Source: Flavobacteriaceae bacterium (lineage in GTDB: Bacteria; Bacteroidota; Bacteroidia; Flavobacteriales; Flavobacteriaceae). From it: a stretch of DNA of 64,000 nt. Location: NCBI GenBank assembly GCA_028280265.1, contig JANQMD010000012.1, positions 1-64,000 on the forward strand. The letters are read 5' to 3'. A model generated the notes under the pieces. That model worked only from the letters and a program-made list of their open reading frames with translations, was not told the DNA's origin and searched no databases. This document shows positions 49,641 to 60,058 of this stretch, piece after piece. The position numbers and the translations under genes were made by a program. How positions within the stretch are numbered: the first letter of the stretch is position 1; the number at the start of each line of letters is the position of its first letter.

Positions 49641-52478
49641 ATGAAGAACAATTTACTACTAATCGTCTTACTAATCATTTGTGCAGGGTCAAATACCTTC
49701 GCACAATCTCCTATGCAAGTTGCTGGTATAGCAACAAAAACAGCAACTTCGTCAGGAAAATGGAGTTCGTCTTCCACTTGGGGAGGCTCCTTACCTGTAA
49801 ACAATGATCGCATTTTAATCCCAAATGGTATCACCGTTACAGTTGATGGAATGATTCCTCAAGAATTTAAATCCATTCGAATTGATAATGGAGGAAAATT
49901 ACAGTTTGCAACGAATGTAAATACTGAACTAAGAACTGAATATTTATTTAGCGCAATGACTGGTGTTTTGGAGATTGGAACAAATTCTAGTAAAATAGCA
50001 GAGAGTGTCACTGCTAACATCGTTTTTGCAGAACTTGGCGGAACAACAAATACTGAAGACCCTGATCGTTTTGCTCCTGGAGCTGTGCTTATGGGTACAA
50101 CTACCATGCATGGTGCTGATAAAACCAGTTGGACTACCTTACAAACACACCCTAGTGCTGGCGCTACACAATTTGTGTTGAAAACAACACCATCAGGTTG
50201 GCGAGTTGGTGACAAGCTTGTTGTTACAGGTACCGATCCGATAACCAACGCATCAATTTCTAGCACTGATGAGTTTAAAAGAGATGAGGTCGTTACGATT
50301 ACAGCCATCTCTGGAAATACAGTTACATTTTCTCCCGCTTTGGTTAGAGATCATAAGGCCCCTTCCCAAGCTTCAGATTTAGATGTTCATGTAGCTAATT
50401 TGAGTAGAAATATTGTCATTTCATCTGAAAATACTAGTGTTAGCTCCATTAGTGGAGATTTTCGGAAACCGAGAGGCCATATCATGTTTATGCATACACT
50501 AAACGTAAACCTAAAGTATGTAGAAGCAAATAATTTAGGTAGAACGGATAAAAATATCATTCTAGACGACTGGGATTTTGTAGAATTAGATCGAGGCCCA
50601 ACTACTGGAACCCCTATCCCTAATGGAGGTAGAAACCCAAGAGGACGTTATTCTTTTCACTTTCATAGAGGGGGCTTAGATACATCTGTTTACCCAGCAA
50701 AACCCATTACTCCTTTACCTACACCAGCACGAGTAGAGGGATGTGTTGTGAATACCGATCCAGGATGGGGCTATGTTAACCATTCATCACGAGTAGATTT
50801 TGTTAGAAATGTGAGTTACAACGTATTTGGTGGTGCCTTTAATACCGAATCAGGAAATGAAACAGGTTCGTTTATTGAAAATATCGCTATCCGTACTGTA
50901 AATTCTGCAAACCCAATTATGGCTGCTCCGAGGCCTAGAAACTCGTACATCAGTAATGGTGAGGCTACTCTAGCTTTATCAGATATCAAAGAAGGTCGTC
51001 AGGATTTTGCTTTTCAAGGTGATGGATTCTGGTTACATGGAACTGGTGTTACTGTACAAGGAAATGTTGTAGCTAGTTGTACAGGACATGCTTATGTATA
51101 TTGGACAGATGGTCTTATAGAAAAAGGATTGGGTATGGCGCGTGGAGATATCGATGCGCATGTTCCAGCTTCTGAATTTCCATCACTCAATCAAATGCTC
51201 AAAAATTGGAAGGCAAGCAAGCAGCATTTCGTTTTTGATATATGGTATCTGAAATCTCGCCCTTTTAAAAATAATATTGCTTATGTTTTTCCAAGAGGAG
51301 TACAAACCTATTATGTTCACACAGAATTTCATCAATCTGTTGAAAACACCAATGATTCTGAAGAATGGTACAACGATCTTCCAGGTGCATACAAAGATCA
51401 ATTAGATTTGGTTTTTGATGGCACTATCTTATGGAATATCGGAAAAGTTGGATTTGAGCATAATCATACGGCGAATATTACCATCCAAAACTCACGTATT
51501 GTTGGCTATGGCAGTAGAACAGGTTTTGAAAATTATGGCGTCAATCCAGCACCTAACTTTATCTCTTATGAGCCAGAGGTAATAGGACTAGACTTAGACT
51601 TTTTTCATAACACACATCGTTGGAATTTATACAATAATACCATAGAAGGATTTGCTGACAACGCTGTAGGAGTTGCACTTCCCATAAATGCAAAAGTAAC
51701 ATTGGATGGAGGAACATTCAATAATAGCGGTACGGATATACTCATTGGTAGCCCCGATCGAAGCCTTAGTGATTCTTTCGGTAGAGGTATGCTCTCCACA
51801 AATATCACAAATTCTAAAATCTTAATTCAGGGGAATATTACATTCCAAAATCCAAATAAGAACATTGTAATGGATCCTCAAATTTTCTACAATGAGATAG
51901 ACGGAAAAGGGTTTGCTATGTTAGGAGTTCCGAGAGTAGATGATAAATATTTTTTTGCAAAACAAGAGATTACTCTAAACTTTGGCCCCTTCAAGAATGT
52001 CAGGGCCTACTATAATGAGCAGGATGCTAATTACACTCCTATAACTCCAGAAAACCGTTGTTCTTTTGCAGAAGACCCAAAATGTGTTGGAAGTGAATAT
52101 GTTAACAAAACCAATGCACAATTAAAGTCGCAATTCAATAATTCATTTGCTGGATCTATTACACCAAGCACAGCTGTAACTCATCCAATAGTAATAGGCG
52201 GTAAGATAGATAGTAACATCCCAAATGTTGATTCAGAGCTGAAGGTTTCTATATTTCCTAACCCATCAGCAAGCGGTCTTTTTAACATTTCTAAAGATCA
52301 ATCTGTAGAGATTGAACATATTGCTGTTTATAATCTCCTAGGACAACGTATACGGAAAAACGCTCTTATTAATAGCAACCAAATCAGATTGAATCATGCA
52401 AAATCAGGAATCTATATTGCTGTAGTTACGTTTAAAAATAGCGCCGAAACACAAACTTTAAAATTGATTGTTCAATGA
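49641..52478 (+). CDS. G8-domain right-handed beta-helix protein with T9SS type A domain
   Basis: 945 residues. Signal peptide ending NTFAQS (about 22); G8 domain at about 35-140 (GKWSSSSTWGGSLPVNNDR, IPNGITVTVDG); then repeated beta-helix strands (VNLKYVEANNLG, RGRYSFHFHRGG, FVRNVSYNVFGGAF, FIENIAIRTV), as in CEMIP/TMEM2-like proteins, some of which bind or cleave hyaluronan; and a T9SS type A sorting domain at the C terminus (VSIFPNPSASGLFNIS, IAVYNLLGQRI, SGIYIAVVTF). It is secreted or surface-anchored and probably binds or degrades polysaccharide. Substrate is not known. No sugar-utilisation genes are adjacent. Confidence 0.82.
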   Translation: MKNNLLLIVLLIICAGSNTFAQSPMQVAGIATKTATSSGKWSSSSTWGGSLPVNNDRILIPNGITVTVDGMIPQEFKSIRIDNGGKLQFATNVNTELRTEYLFSAMTGVLEIGTNSSKIAESVTANIVFAELGGTTNTEDPDRFAPGAVLMGTTTMHGADKTSWTTLQTHPSAGATQFVLKTTPSGWRVGDKLVVTGTDPITNASISSTDEFKRDEVVTITAISGNTVTFSPALVRDHKAPSQASDLDVHVANLSRNIVISSENTSVSSISGDFRKPRGHIMFMHTLNVNLKYVEANNLGRTDKNIILDDWDFVELDRGPTTGTPIPNGGRNPRGRYSFHFHRGGLDTSVYPAKPITPLPTPARVEGCVVNTDPGWGYVNHSSRVDFVRNVSYNVFGGAFNTESGNETGSFIENIAIRTVNSANPIMAAPRPRNSYISNGEATLALSDIKEGRQDFAFQGDGFWLHGTGVTVQGNVVASCTGHAYVYWTDGLIEKGLGMARGDIDAHVPASEFPSLNQMLKNWKASKQHFVFDIWYLKSRPFKNNIAYVFPRGVQTYYVHTEFHQSVENTNDSEEWYNDLPGAYKDQLDLVFDGTILWNIGKVGFEHNHTANITIQNSRIVGYGSRTGFENYGVNPAPNFISYEPEVIGLDLDFFHNTHRWNLYNNTIEGFADNAVGVALPINAKVTLDGGTFNNSGTDILIGSPDRSLSDSFGRGMLSTNITNSKILIQGNITFQNPNKNIVMDPQIFYNEIDGKGFAMLGVPRVDDKYFFAKQEITLNFGPFKNVRAYYNEQDANYTPITPENRCSFAEDPKCVGSEYVNKTNAQLKSQFNNSFAGSITPSTAVTHPIVIGGKIDSNIPNVDSELKVSIFPNPSASGLFNISKDQSVEIEHIAVYNLLGQRIRKNALINSNQIRLNHAKSGIYIAVVTFKNSAETQTLKLIVQ

Positions 52479-52522
52479 TGTAAGAAATATCAATAACGAG
52501 AACAAGCTAGAAGTTATAAATT

Positions 52523-53038
52523 TTAATTCTTTGAAATTATTTTAGAATCTAATTTGTCATAATCTTCCTTTGTAATAGGGACTCCATTAATTTCATCAAT
52601 GTCCCAGTCCTGTGCTATTTTCCATATGCCTCCTTCTTTTTTTAATACTACGCTAAATCTTCCGTAATATTCTTGTATCCCAGATTCTCTCCATGAAGTA
52701 ACTTTAAAGTACCCTACTTCATAGGCAATATTAGGGGCGTGAATACGGTGCTCGTGCTTGAACTCTATTTCCCTTTTAGGTTGATTTTTTAACCTATAAT
52801 TCTTTACTATTCTGTCTCTATATTCATCCCCTATGCGAATTCCATTTTTTGTGATTCTTAAAACATCATCTGTGTGAATCTGAAGGTGCTTTTCTCCATC
52901 TCTGGAGTTGTAAGAATTTACAAAGGATTTCCACAATTGTTCATCAATCTCTTTAGAAAAATTGTATTTCTTATTCTCTTGAGATTCTACAGTAATTGCT
53001 CCTGTCATTAAGATGAGCACAAAAAATATTCGTTTCAT
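52523..53038 (-). CDS. Exported NTF2/SnoaL-like protein
   Basis: 171 residues from the ATG at 53038 (MKRIFFVL), which gives a clean signal peptide; the ORF could extend three codons. The body (FVNSYNSRDGEKHLQIHTDD, YEVGYFKVTSW, YYGRFSVVLKKEGGIWKIAQ) is a typical DUF4440/SnoaL-like cone, a fold used for ligand binding. Periplasmic or secreted. Ligand not predictable. It lies after a terminator and is transcribed on its own. Confidence 0.7.
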   Translation of the reverse strand: MKRIFFVLILMTGAITVESQENKKYNFSKEIDEQLWKSFVNSYNSRDGEKHLQIHTDDVLRITKNGIRIGDEYRDRIVKNYRLKNQPKREIEFKHEHRIHAPNIAYEVGYFKVTSWRESGIQEYYGRFSVVLKKEGGIWKIAQDWDIDEINGVPITKEDYDKLDSKIISKN

Positions 53039-53072
53039 GATATTCAATATTTACAAAGGTCAATTTATAAAA

Positions 53073-53105
53073 AAATCCTTGGAAGTATATTCGTTCCAAG
53101 GATTT
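53073..53105 (-). terminator. Terminator after the PorP/SprF gene
   Basis: AAATCCTTGGAA/TTCCAAGGATTT, 12 perfect pairs with a 9-base loop; on the minus strand it is followed by TTTTTTAT. It separates the PorP/SprF unit from the NTF2-like gene. Confidence 0.85.
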
Positions 53106-53125
53106 CAATTGACTGTATTATATCT

Positions 53126-54013
53126 TTAGAATCGATATTTAAGGATAAATTCTAATGATCCATTATCATTGATGTTTGATGCGTCTTGAACACTAATATC
53201 ATAAGCCGCTCCCAATCTTAGATTCTCTATCACCTCAAAGAGTCCGTATAGTGATGTCGTTTCATCTATTCGGTAGTTCAGCCCTGCTGTATACTTGCTC
53301 TGTATCTCCATACTTGCTCCCACATCATAAGATGTTGGTGCTCCTGATACCGTTCGCATCATAAACCTAGGTGTTAGCGTTAAGTTGTCATTAATATTGT
53401 AGTGATATCCTCCTCCTAAGTAGAAGTGAGAACGGTCAACCGCAGCACTAGGTCTATTGCCCTGCTTCTCATAACGCTCACCACGTAAAAAGTTTGGTGT
53501 CGACACAGAGATGTAAAACTTCGGATTCTGAATGTTGATCCCTGCTCCTATGTGAGGATTGAAAAAACTCTGATTCTGACTAAACAATGCATCGGTCCCT
53601 GAGTTGTTTGCTCTGGTAAGGTCGATGTTCACAAAACCTCCTCCTGCTTTCAGTCCAAAGTAGAGTTTTGTCTTCTCTCCCACTTTTAATTTGTAGGAAA
53701 TATCTACTGCTAAATCCGTCTCATTAAGGACAAACACACGGTCGTTAATTGCTGAGATTCCAATTCCTAAGTTATTCCCCAAGGGTCTTGAGTACGCAAA
53801 TGAAATCGTCCTTGGTGCATCATCAATACCTAAATACTGACTCCTGTAGACCATGTTCAACTCTGGGGAGTCTTTGATTCCTGCAAAGGCAGGGTTGATA
53901 ATGTTCATATTAAAGTTATACAGGGTAAAGTTTGGGTCTTGTTGTGCACTTGCCTTATGGATTCCTAACAAAGCAAAAGTGATGGTAATTATGGTGATGA
54001 TTGATCTTCTCAT
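53126..54013 (-). CDS. PorP/SprF-family T9SS-associated membrane protein
   Basis: 295 residues from the ATG at 54013 (MRRSIITI); signal peptide ends ASAQ. QDPNFTLYNFNMNIINPAFAGIKDS is the PorP/SprF opening motif (QxxxxxxYxxNxxxxNPAxAG), followed by beta-barrel strands (ISFAYSRPLGNNLGIGISAI, FNPHIGAGINI) and a C-terminal Phe (LEFILKYRF). Members bind type B T9SS substrates or help keep them on the cell surface. The adjacent 1457-residue T9SS type B gene is upstream in the same direction, 41 bases away, a common pairing in Bacteroidota. Confidence 0.92.
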   Translation of the reverse strand: MRRSIITIITITFALLGIHKASAQQDPNFTLYNFNMNIINPAFAGIKDSPELNMVYRSQYLGIDDAPRTISFAYSRPLGNNLGIGISAINDRVFVLNETDLAVDISYKLKVGEKTKLYFGLKAGGGFVNIDLTRANNSGTDALFSQNQSFFNPHIGAGINIQNPKFYISVSTPNFLRGERYEKQGNRPSAAVDRSHFYLGGGYHYNINDNLTLTPRFMMRTVSGAPTSYDVGASMEIQSKYTAGLNYRIDETTSLYGLFEVIENLRLGAAYDISVQDASNINDNGSLEFILKYRF

Positions 54014-54054
54014 GATTGTACTTGTTTGATGTTGCTGTATCATTTCTGCTTTGA

Positions 54055-57000
54055 TTAATAATTAATGTATAACCATCCTCGAGTCGGTCTACTACCATCT
54101 CCTAAGTCTATCAAGAAAAGGTAAGGTCCTACTGGAAGCCTTGTATTGCTTCCATTATTACTAATCTGATTTGATACGGCTTGCCAATCATTTTGATAGC
54201 CTTTTTGTTTAAAGACTAGCTTTCCAGATCGGTTGTATACGCTTACAACACTGTTTGGAAAGGCCGTGATATTTTCAATCACCCAACCGTCATTAACACC
54301 ATCATTGTTCGGTGAGAATCCATAGGTTCTGGTTTGTCCTATGGCAGTTGAGCAAGAACTATTATCTGTATCTTGACTATCGATGATACCATCGCCATCA
54401 CAGTCTTCATTGGTATCTGTGTTTCCGTTTCCATTGACATCTGTGTCACAAAAATCGGCAATGCCATCTCCATCTGTATCTACTGTATTGATAACTATGC
54501 TGAAAGCATCTGAAAGTACACTGGTGTTCATCGCGGCATCTGTTGCCCGAGCTGTGATACTATAATTACCATCGGCAAGAGTTATTCCTGTATGATCGAG
54601 GGTAAAGAATCCTGCCAATGTTGTGAGGGTAGTTCCAATAGATGTACCTCCGATGAAGACTTCTACAATAGAACCTACCTCTGCGGTTCCCGTAATCTCC
54701 AATGTGTTGTCTCCTGTCATCTGAATGTTCCCTGAACAAGTATACTCTGAGATATGTGTAATGAGAGGTTTATCAGGCGGCATGTTGTCATAAGCAATCA
54801 TAAACTGAGCAGCAACATTGCCATTCGTTGCTGCATCCTGAGCTGCTCCTTGTGCAATGTTTACGGTAACATCTGCACTAGCAGATGGAGTGATTAGAGC
54901 TGAATAAACTGTGGTACTACTCGCCACAAAGTTACTTGCTGTTCCGTTGGTTACACTCAAATCACTTATATCAAAACCAGTAACAGCCTCACTAAACTGA
55001 ATATCTAAGGTAAAAGCCGCATTGATGGGACTCATCGCTATTGTACTCATAGTAACTGTAGGTACTGTAGCATCATACTGTGTAGAGTGTTCGTTGGAAA
55101 TAGTATTCCCATTCCCAGCAGCATCTTGCGTTAAGTTCTCTGGCAAGAATACAATTACTCCTCCATCAGAATTTGGAGTGATGGTAGCGGTATATACAGA
55201 ACCGCTGCCCGATAAATTACTTGCAACTCCATTACCAACATTCAAATCGGATACCGTAAATCCGCTTACCGACTCACTAAAGGTAATTGTGACACTGTAT
55301 GCCGCATTCGCAGGGCTTGTTACCCCTGAACTGATTACTACTGTTGGACGTGTGGCATCGTACAAAATACTAAACTGGGTCGCTGCTGTATTTGGATTGC
55401 TAGCTCCATCTTGGGCTACATTGGCAGCAACGTCTAATGTTATATTTCCATCGGCTGTTGGTGTGATGGTTGCTGAATAAACACTTCCGCTGGTAGCATT
55501 GAAATTACTCACCATTCCATTGCCTACTGTGATATCTGACATTGCAAAACCTGTTACATTCTCACTAAAGATAAAAGTCGCGGTAAAGGCTCCGTTGGTT
55601 GGACTTGTTGCGCTCGAGGTAATCGCTACTGTTGGGCGAGTACCATCGTATAAAATACTAAACTGAGTCGCTGCATCATTCCCATTATTGGCATTGTCTT
55701 CCAACGTATTTGCAGCAATGTCTAAAGTAACGTTTCCATCTGCCGTTGGTGTAATCGTTGCAGTATAAACTGTGGTACTAACCATTGTAAAATTACTAAT
55801 AGCTGCATTGCTTATTGTAACATCTGCCGCTGCAAAGCTTGCCATTGCCTCACTAAAGGTAAAGGTTGCCGTAAAGGCTGCATTGGTTGGATTAACAGCA
55901 TTGGATGTAATCATTACTGTAGGTCTAGTTGCATCATAAGTAAGTCTTAGTGTATTCGAAGCTGTGTTATTATTTGAATTACTAGATACATCTTGAAATC
56001 TATTAGCACCAATGTTTACCGTTACCTCTCCATCCGAAAGAGGCGTTATCAAAACAGAATATGTTAGTGGGTTGATCCGATTGAATATACTAGCTGTACC
56101 ATTCGTTACGGTTATATCTGTTAAGTCAAAGTTTGTAACCGCTTCTGAAAGTGTAATCGTAGTTGTAAATGGAAGATTTGTTGGTGAGCTTGTGATGGTA
56201 CTTAAAACTACTGTAGGTCCTGTAACATCTTGGGTTGTAAAGTTCCAGGTCGAATTTCCAGTAATTGCTGAATTTCCTAGACCTGTCCCATTCTGTACAA
56301 CTCCCGCAGGAACCTCTACATATATTTGTGTTTCGCCAGGGAGGTTTGTTGATGGATTGATTGTAACTACATTATTCGCAATGGACACTTGAGCGCTTGT
56401 TACATCGATCGATTCGATAGTTGCATTTCCATTAACGTTCTTAATCAAGATATTTCCTGTTCCTTTTACTACGTTCTGGTTAAATGTCATTGTCAGATTT
56501 CCTCCAACTGTTACATTCACAGCATTATCAGCTGGTGTTGTTGCAGTAAGCACTGGACTATTTACTTCTGTAATGGTAGGAATATTTACGTCGCTAGATA
56601 CATTCCCCGCAGTATCAACTGCCCGTACAACAAAGTTGTTTGCTGAATCTGCTATTAAATTTACATTAAGACTCCATGTATTACTGCTTACTGTAGCATT
56701 TGCTAAACTTGTCGAATTATCAGCAGCTCCATCATTATTTACATCCGCATACGCATGAACAGTAACACCATTCTCTATGTGAGTTCCACTAATCGTTTGT
56801 GTTGCTGAATTCACTGAAATCGTTGAGGATGGAGTAGTGACTACTGGATTGGCAGGAGCTACTGCATCTACCAAAACACTCGACGTTGAGCCTACTGAGT
56901 TTAAGGTTAACGTGGCATCATTCCCCGATCCATCTCGAAGCGTCCCTCCGTTAGCAGCCAATGTACCTACTGCAATACCATCCGTGTCCGATTCTCCAGA

Positions 57001-58428
57001 TTGAATTGTATATCTAAATAATAAATTTTGTGTTCCTGAGCCACTTTGGTAAGTTGCTTGTCTTGTCGTTGAGCCTATTGTAATTGCTATTTGAGGAGTC
57101 CCTCCTGTAGTAACTACGGTAACATTCTCATTAAAATTAACTGTGAAGTTTAAGTTTTGACTCGCGACATAGGTCGCATTCGATGGTACACTTACACTGC
57201 TCACTGTTGGAGCTACTGCATCTACCAAAACACTTGACGTTGATCCTACTGAGTTTAAGGTTAACGTAGCATCATTGCCCGATCCATCTCGAAGCGTCCC
57301 TCCGTTAGCAGCCAATGTGCCTACTGCAATACCATCCGTGTCCGATTCTCCAGATTGAATCGTATATCTAAATAATAAATTTTGTGTTCCTGAGCCACTT
57401 TGGTAAGTCGCCTGTCTTGTCGTTGAGCCTACTGTAATTGCTATTTGAGGAGTTCCTCCTGTGGTAACTACGGTAACATTCTCATTAAAATTAACGGTGA
57501 AATCTAGGTTTTGACTCGCGACATAGGTCGCATTCGACGGGACACTTACACTCGTTACTGTTGGAGCTATTGCATCTACCAAAACACTTGAGGTTGATCC
57601 TACCGAATTTAAGGTTAACGTAGCATCATTACCCGATCCATCTCGAAGCGTCCCTCCGTTAGCAGCCAATGTACCTACTGCAATCCCATCCGTGTCCGAT
57701 TCTCCAGATTGAATCGTATATCTAAATAATAGATTCTGTGTTCCTGAGCCGCTTTGGTAAGTCGCCTGTCTTGTCGTAGATCCTACTGTGATTGCTATTT
57801 GAGGAGTTCCTCCTGTGGTAACTACAGTAACATTCTCATCAAAATTAACTGTGAAATCTAGGTTTTGACTCGCGACATAGGTCGCATTCGATGGTACAGA
57901 TACACTTTGAACAACTGGACCTGTCGTATCTCCACTTGCTGAATTCTGTAAAATAATTTCATCAATAGCATATTGTCCTGAACTGGCAGCTCCAGTTATC
58001 GTAAAAGAAGTGACATTGGTCCAGCCTAGCATAGCTGTTGCACCTGAATTAGGAGAGTGACTACTCATCACTACACTGTTGGACCCTCCTGTGGGTGTAA
58101 ATGTTAGAGTTTCTCCAAAACCTATTGGATCCGCATGGTATATCGATGTAATGTCTACAGGTGATGCAAAGGATACAATCATAGAGGTTGCAACCGATCC
58201 ACCATCAGTAAAAATTGAATTTCCTGTTACTCCACTGTAGTTCGCGGAAGTAATATTCACTGTAGAACCACTTGAAGAGATTGTAATGGTATTCCCGGCT
58301 AATTCAGTTGAAGTTACTGTAGCACCATTATCTACAGCACCACTTTCCCATTCAATAGTTGTTTGTGAAAAAGAAAAAGTGATGGAAAAAAAGAGTAAGA
58401 AAGAAACTAGGAGAGTAATTTTCTTCAT
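54055..58428 (-). CDS. T9SS type B adhesin with three near-identical repeats and Big-type domains
   Basis: 1457 residues. Signal peptide (about 1-21, ending FSQT); a short beta domain; three 118-residue repeats (SVPSNATYVASQNL, TGGTPQIAITVGSTTRQATY, DTDGIAVGTLAANGG) at about 180-520; a Big-like domain; several RPTVxITS..SPTN-type Ig-like repeats at about 730-1180; a calcium-type DTDGDGIADFCDTDVNGNG region; and a T9SS type B C-terminal domain (YGFSPNNDGVNDGWVIEN, VSVYNRSGKLVFKQKGYQND). Such proteins are secreted to the surface and often act as adhesins. The PorP/SprF gene follows directly. Confidence 0.9.
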   Translation of the reverse strand: MKKITLLVSFLLFFSITFSFSQTTIEWESGAVDNGATVTSTELAGNTITISSSGSTVNITSANYSGVTGNSIFTDGGSVATSMIVSFASPVDITSIYHADPIGFGETLTFTPTGGSNSVVMSSHSPNSGATAMLGWTNVTSFTITGAASSGQYAIDEIILQNSASGDTTGPVVQSVSVPSNATYVASQNLDFTVNFDENVTVVTTGGTPQIAITVGSTTRQATYQSGSGTQNLLFRYTIQSGESDTDGIAVGTLAANGGTLRDGSGNDATLTLNSVGSTSSVLVDAIAPTVTSVSVPSNATYVASQNLDFTVNFNENVTVVTTGGTPQIAITVGSTTRQATYQSGSGTQNLLFRYTIQSGESDTDGIAVGTLAANGGTLRDGSGNDATLTLNSVGSTSSVLVDAVAPTVSSVSVPSNATYVASQNLNFTVNFNENVTVVTTGGTPQIAITIGSTTRQATYQSGSGTQNLLFRYTIQSGESDTDGIAVGTLAANGGTLRDGSGNDATLTLNSVGSTSSVLVDAVAPANPVVTTPSSTISVNSATQTISGTHIENGVTVHAYADVNNDGAADNSTSLANATVSSNTWSLNVNLIADSANNFVVRAVDTAGNVSSDVNIPTITEVNSPVLTATTPADNAVNVTVGGNLTMTFNQNVVKGTGNILIKNVNGNATIESIDVTSAQVSIANNVVTINPSTNLPGETQIYVEVPAGVVQNGTGLGNSAITGNSTWNFTTQDVTGPTVVLSTITSSPTNLPFTTTITLSEAVTNFDLTDITVTNGTASIFNRINPLTYSVLITPLSDGEVTVNIGANRFQDVSSNSNNNTASNTLRLTYDATRPTVMITSNAVNPTNAAFTATFTFSEAMASFAAADVTISNAAISNFTMVSTTVYTATITPTADGNVTLDIAANTLEDNANNGNDAATQFSILYDGTRPTVAITSSATSPTNGAFTATFIFSENVTGFAMSDITVGNGMVSNFNATSGSVYSATITPTADGNITLDVAANVAQDGASNPNTAATQFSILYDATRPTVVISSGVTSPANAAYSVTITFSESVSGFTVSDLNVGNGVASNLSGSGSVYTATITPNSDGGVIVFLPENLTQDAAGNGNTISNEHSTQYDATVPTVTMSTIAMSPINAAFTLDIQFSEAVTGFDISDLSVTNGTASNFVASSTTVYSALITPSASADVTVNIAQGAAQDAATNGNVAAQFMIAYDNMPPDKPLITHISEYTCSGNIQMTGDNTLEITGTAEVGSIVEVFIGGTSIGTTLTTLAGFFTLDHTGITLADGNYSITARATDAAMNTSVLSDAFSIVINTVDTDGDGIADFCDTDVNGNGNTDTNEDCDGDGIIDSQDTDNSSCSTAIGQTRTYGFSPNNDGVNDGWVIENITAFPNSVVSVYNRSGKLVFKQKGYQNDWQAVSNQISNNGSNTRLPVGPYLFLIDLGDGSRPTRGWLYINY
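56850..57909 (-). repeat. Three tandem 354-bp repeats inside the adhesin gene
   Basis: The string CTCGCGACATAGG recurs at 57161, 57515 and 57869 on the plus strand, i.e. exactly 354 bases (118 codons) apart, and the DNA between is nearly identical. Recent duplication, unequal crossing-over or replication slippage could change the copy number. Confidence 0.85.
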
Positions 58429-58519
58429 AATGTATTTTGATTAGTTATTGATTTAAGGGGTGACTAAAAATAATAAAAATGCCCTGTAAATACACGGTTT
58501 TTTGGTACGGACATAAAAA

Positions 58520-58541
58520 AAACAGGTATTTCTACCTGTTT
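58520..58541 (-). terminator. Terminator after the tail-collar gene
   Basis: AAACAGGTA/TACCTGTTT, 9 perfect pairs with a TTTC loop; minus strand continues with TTTTTTT. It ends the tail-collar gene (minus strand). Confidence 0.85.
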
Positions 58542-58564
58542 CTATTGTATTGTGTAACCTCTTA

Positions 58565-59218
58565 TTAGCTTCTGGAAGGGAAAATTCCTTGCAAACAAAT
58601 AATATAGTTAATCGGTAAATAAGGTTGCATGTTGTTGTGAGCTAAGCTACTTCCATTAATTCCTACAGTTACCGTTGGGTCGGGTAAGTCTAACGTAGCA
58701 TTTACAGATCCTAAATCAACAGAAACCGATCCTGCTGCCATGTCTACAGCTGTTCCCTTTCCATAAATATTAAGATTGTTTGCCCCAATATTTCCTGTCT
58801 TCGCTAAAAATGCTCCTGCTGGATCTGTAGCTTCTGCGCTATCAGATACCGCTTTGATAACCCCATCTTTAGACCCTAAGTTGATAGGAGTCGTCGTTGA
58901 GTCAATCGTTGCGGAAGCTAAGTGATTGTGAACAGGCATTTCAGGTATGTTTAAGGTATGAGTTTCTGCTCCTCCTGCACCAACAATTCCTTGAGGATGA
59001 AAACTTAATCCTGGTCCTCTACCAGGTCCGAGAGGGACTCTACCACGTAAATCGGGTAAGGCAAATGTAGTTCTTCCATCTCCTCCATAGATAGTTCCCA
59101 GTAAAGAGAACAAGGCGGGAAATTGACTAACAGATAACAACTGTCCTTCACAGAAGGCCCAGTTTCTGGGGGCGAAGTTTCCGGCAAAAAGCATGATGGA
59201 TGCCATCATTGATTCCAT
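58565..59218 (-). CDS. Phage tail-collar domain protein (MdpB-like)
   Basis: 217 residues from ATG at 59218; the frame extends 60 codons upstream, but the family begins right here (ASIMLFAGNFAPRNWAFCEG). GDGRTTFALPDLRGRVPLG is the tail-collar core. Proteins of this type were first named after microcystin-linked MdpB and are common in bacteria, where they may be tail-fibre-like or surface proteins; the role is open. It ends in LPINYIICLQGIFP, as usual for the family. No phage genes are adjacent. Confidence 0.85.
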   Translation of the reverse strand: MESMMASIMLFAGNFAPRNWAFCEGQLLSVSQFPALFSLLGTIYGGDGRTTFALPDLRGRVPLGPGRGPGLSFHPQGIVGAGGAETHTLNIPEMPVHNHLASATIDSTTTPINLGSKDGVIKAVSDSAEATDPAGAFLAKTGNIGANNLNIYGKGTAVDMAAGSVSVDLGSVNATLDLPDPTVTVGINGSSLAHNNMQPYLPINYIICLQGIFPSRS

Positions 59219-59431
59219 AATAATAAAATTTAAAGTTAAACGAAACCCAAACCTAGCGATATGAAGTTGAGATTTATAGATGAGAAATACGCAATCCTGA
59301 AAACGCGTATATACACGTAGTGAATATATTCTCACGCATGATGAATTTTCGAAAAGACTTACTCTTTGTTTGCGTGTTTCTGGAATCCACTTTTTCATCG
59401 TATCATTGTAAGGTTATTTCATTTTTAAATT

Positions 59432-60013
59432 ATGGATGATTTTTTATTGTATCTAGAACTCGGTTTTAAGCATGTTCTCGATTTAGGAGGATACGATCAT
59501 ATTTTATTTTTAATTGTGCTAGCTGTTGTTTTTAGTTTCAACCAATGGAAAAAAGCACTTTGGTTAATTACTTTTTTCACATTAGGGCATACGCTTACCC
59601 TAGGCTTTGCAGCCTATGGTATTATTAACATAAAAGTAGCCATTGTTGAGTTTTTAATTCCAGTGACCATTTTTATCACAGGACTTGCAAATGTGCTTAG
59701 AGTGAACAAAGCTTCTTCGGGAAAAGAACAGCTGAACTTATTTCTTGCTCTTTTCTTTGGGCTCATTCACGGATTGGGTTTCTCCAATTATTTCCGCCTG
59801 ATGATTGGTAAAGAAGAAGATAAATTCCTTCCTTTACTTGAGTTTGCTTTGGGGATAGAACTCGCACAAGTGCTTATTGTTTTTGGCATTCTCATCCTAG
59901 GAACATTGTTGCAAAATTTTTTCAGAGTATCGAAAAGAGATTGGGTTATGGTGACCTCAGCCATTGTGATTGGATTTACCATTCCTATGATGATTGAAAG
60001 GGTTTTTTGGTAA
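59432..60013 (+). CDS. HupE/UreJ-family membrane protein
   Basis: 193 residues, six hydrophobic helices. The pattern GFKHVLDLGGYDHILFL at the N terminus, FFTLGHTLTLG, and FGLIHGLGFS has the His/Asp residues of the HupE/UreJ family, which are probable metal (nickel/cobalt) permeases or chaperones. No hydrogenase or urease genes are adjacent; Bacteroidota have many such copies of unknown role. About 45 bases upstream of the deaminase gene. Confidence 0.82.
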   Translation: MDDFLLYLELGFKHVLDLGGYDHILFLIVLAVVFSFNQWKKALWLITFFTLGHTLTLGFAAYGIINIKVAIVEFLIPVTIFITGLANVLRVNKASSGKEQLNLFLALFFGLIHGLGFSNYFRLMIGKEEDKFLPLLEFALGIELAQVLIVFGILILGTLLQNFFRVSKRDWVMVTSAIVIGFTIPMMIERVFW

Positions 60014-60058
60014 AGATTTAACGTTCAATTTTTTAAAATCTAAGTACATTAGCGATTC

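Noticed and set aside
58565..59218. Prophage
   Set aside because: The tail-collar protein stands alone among housekeeping genes; no other phage structural genes are seen.
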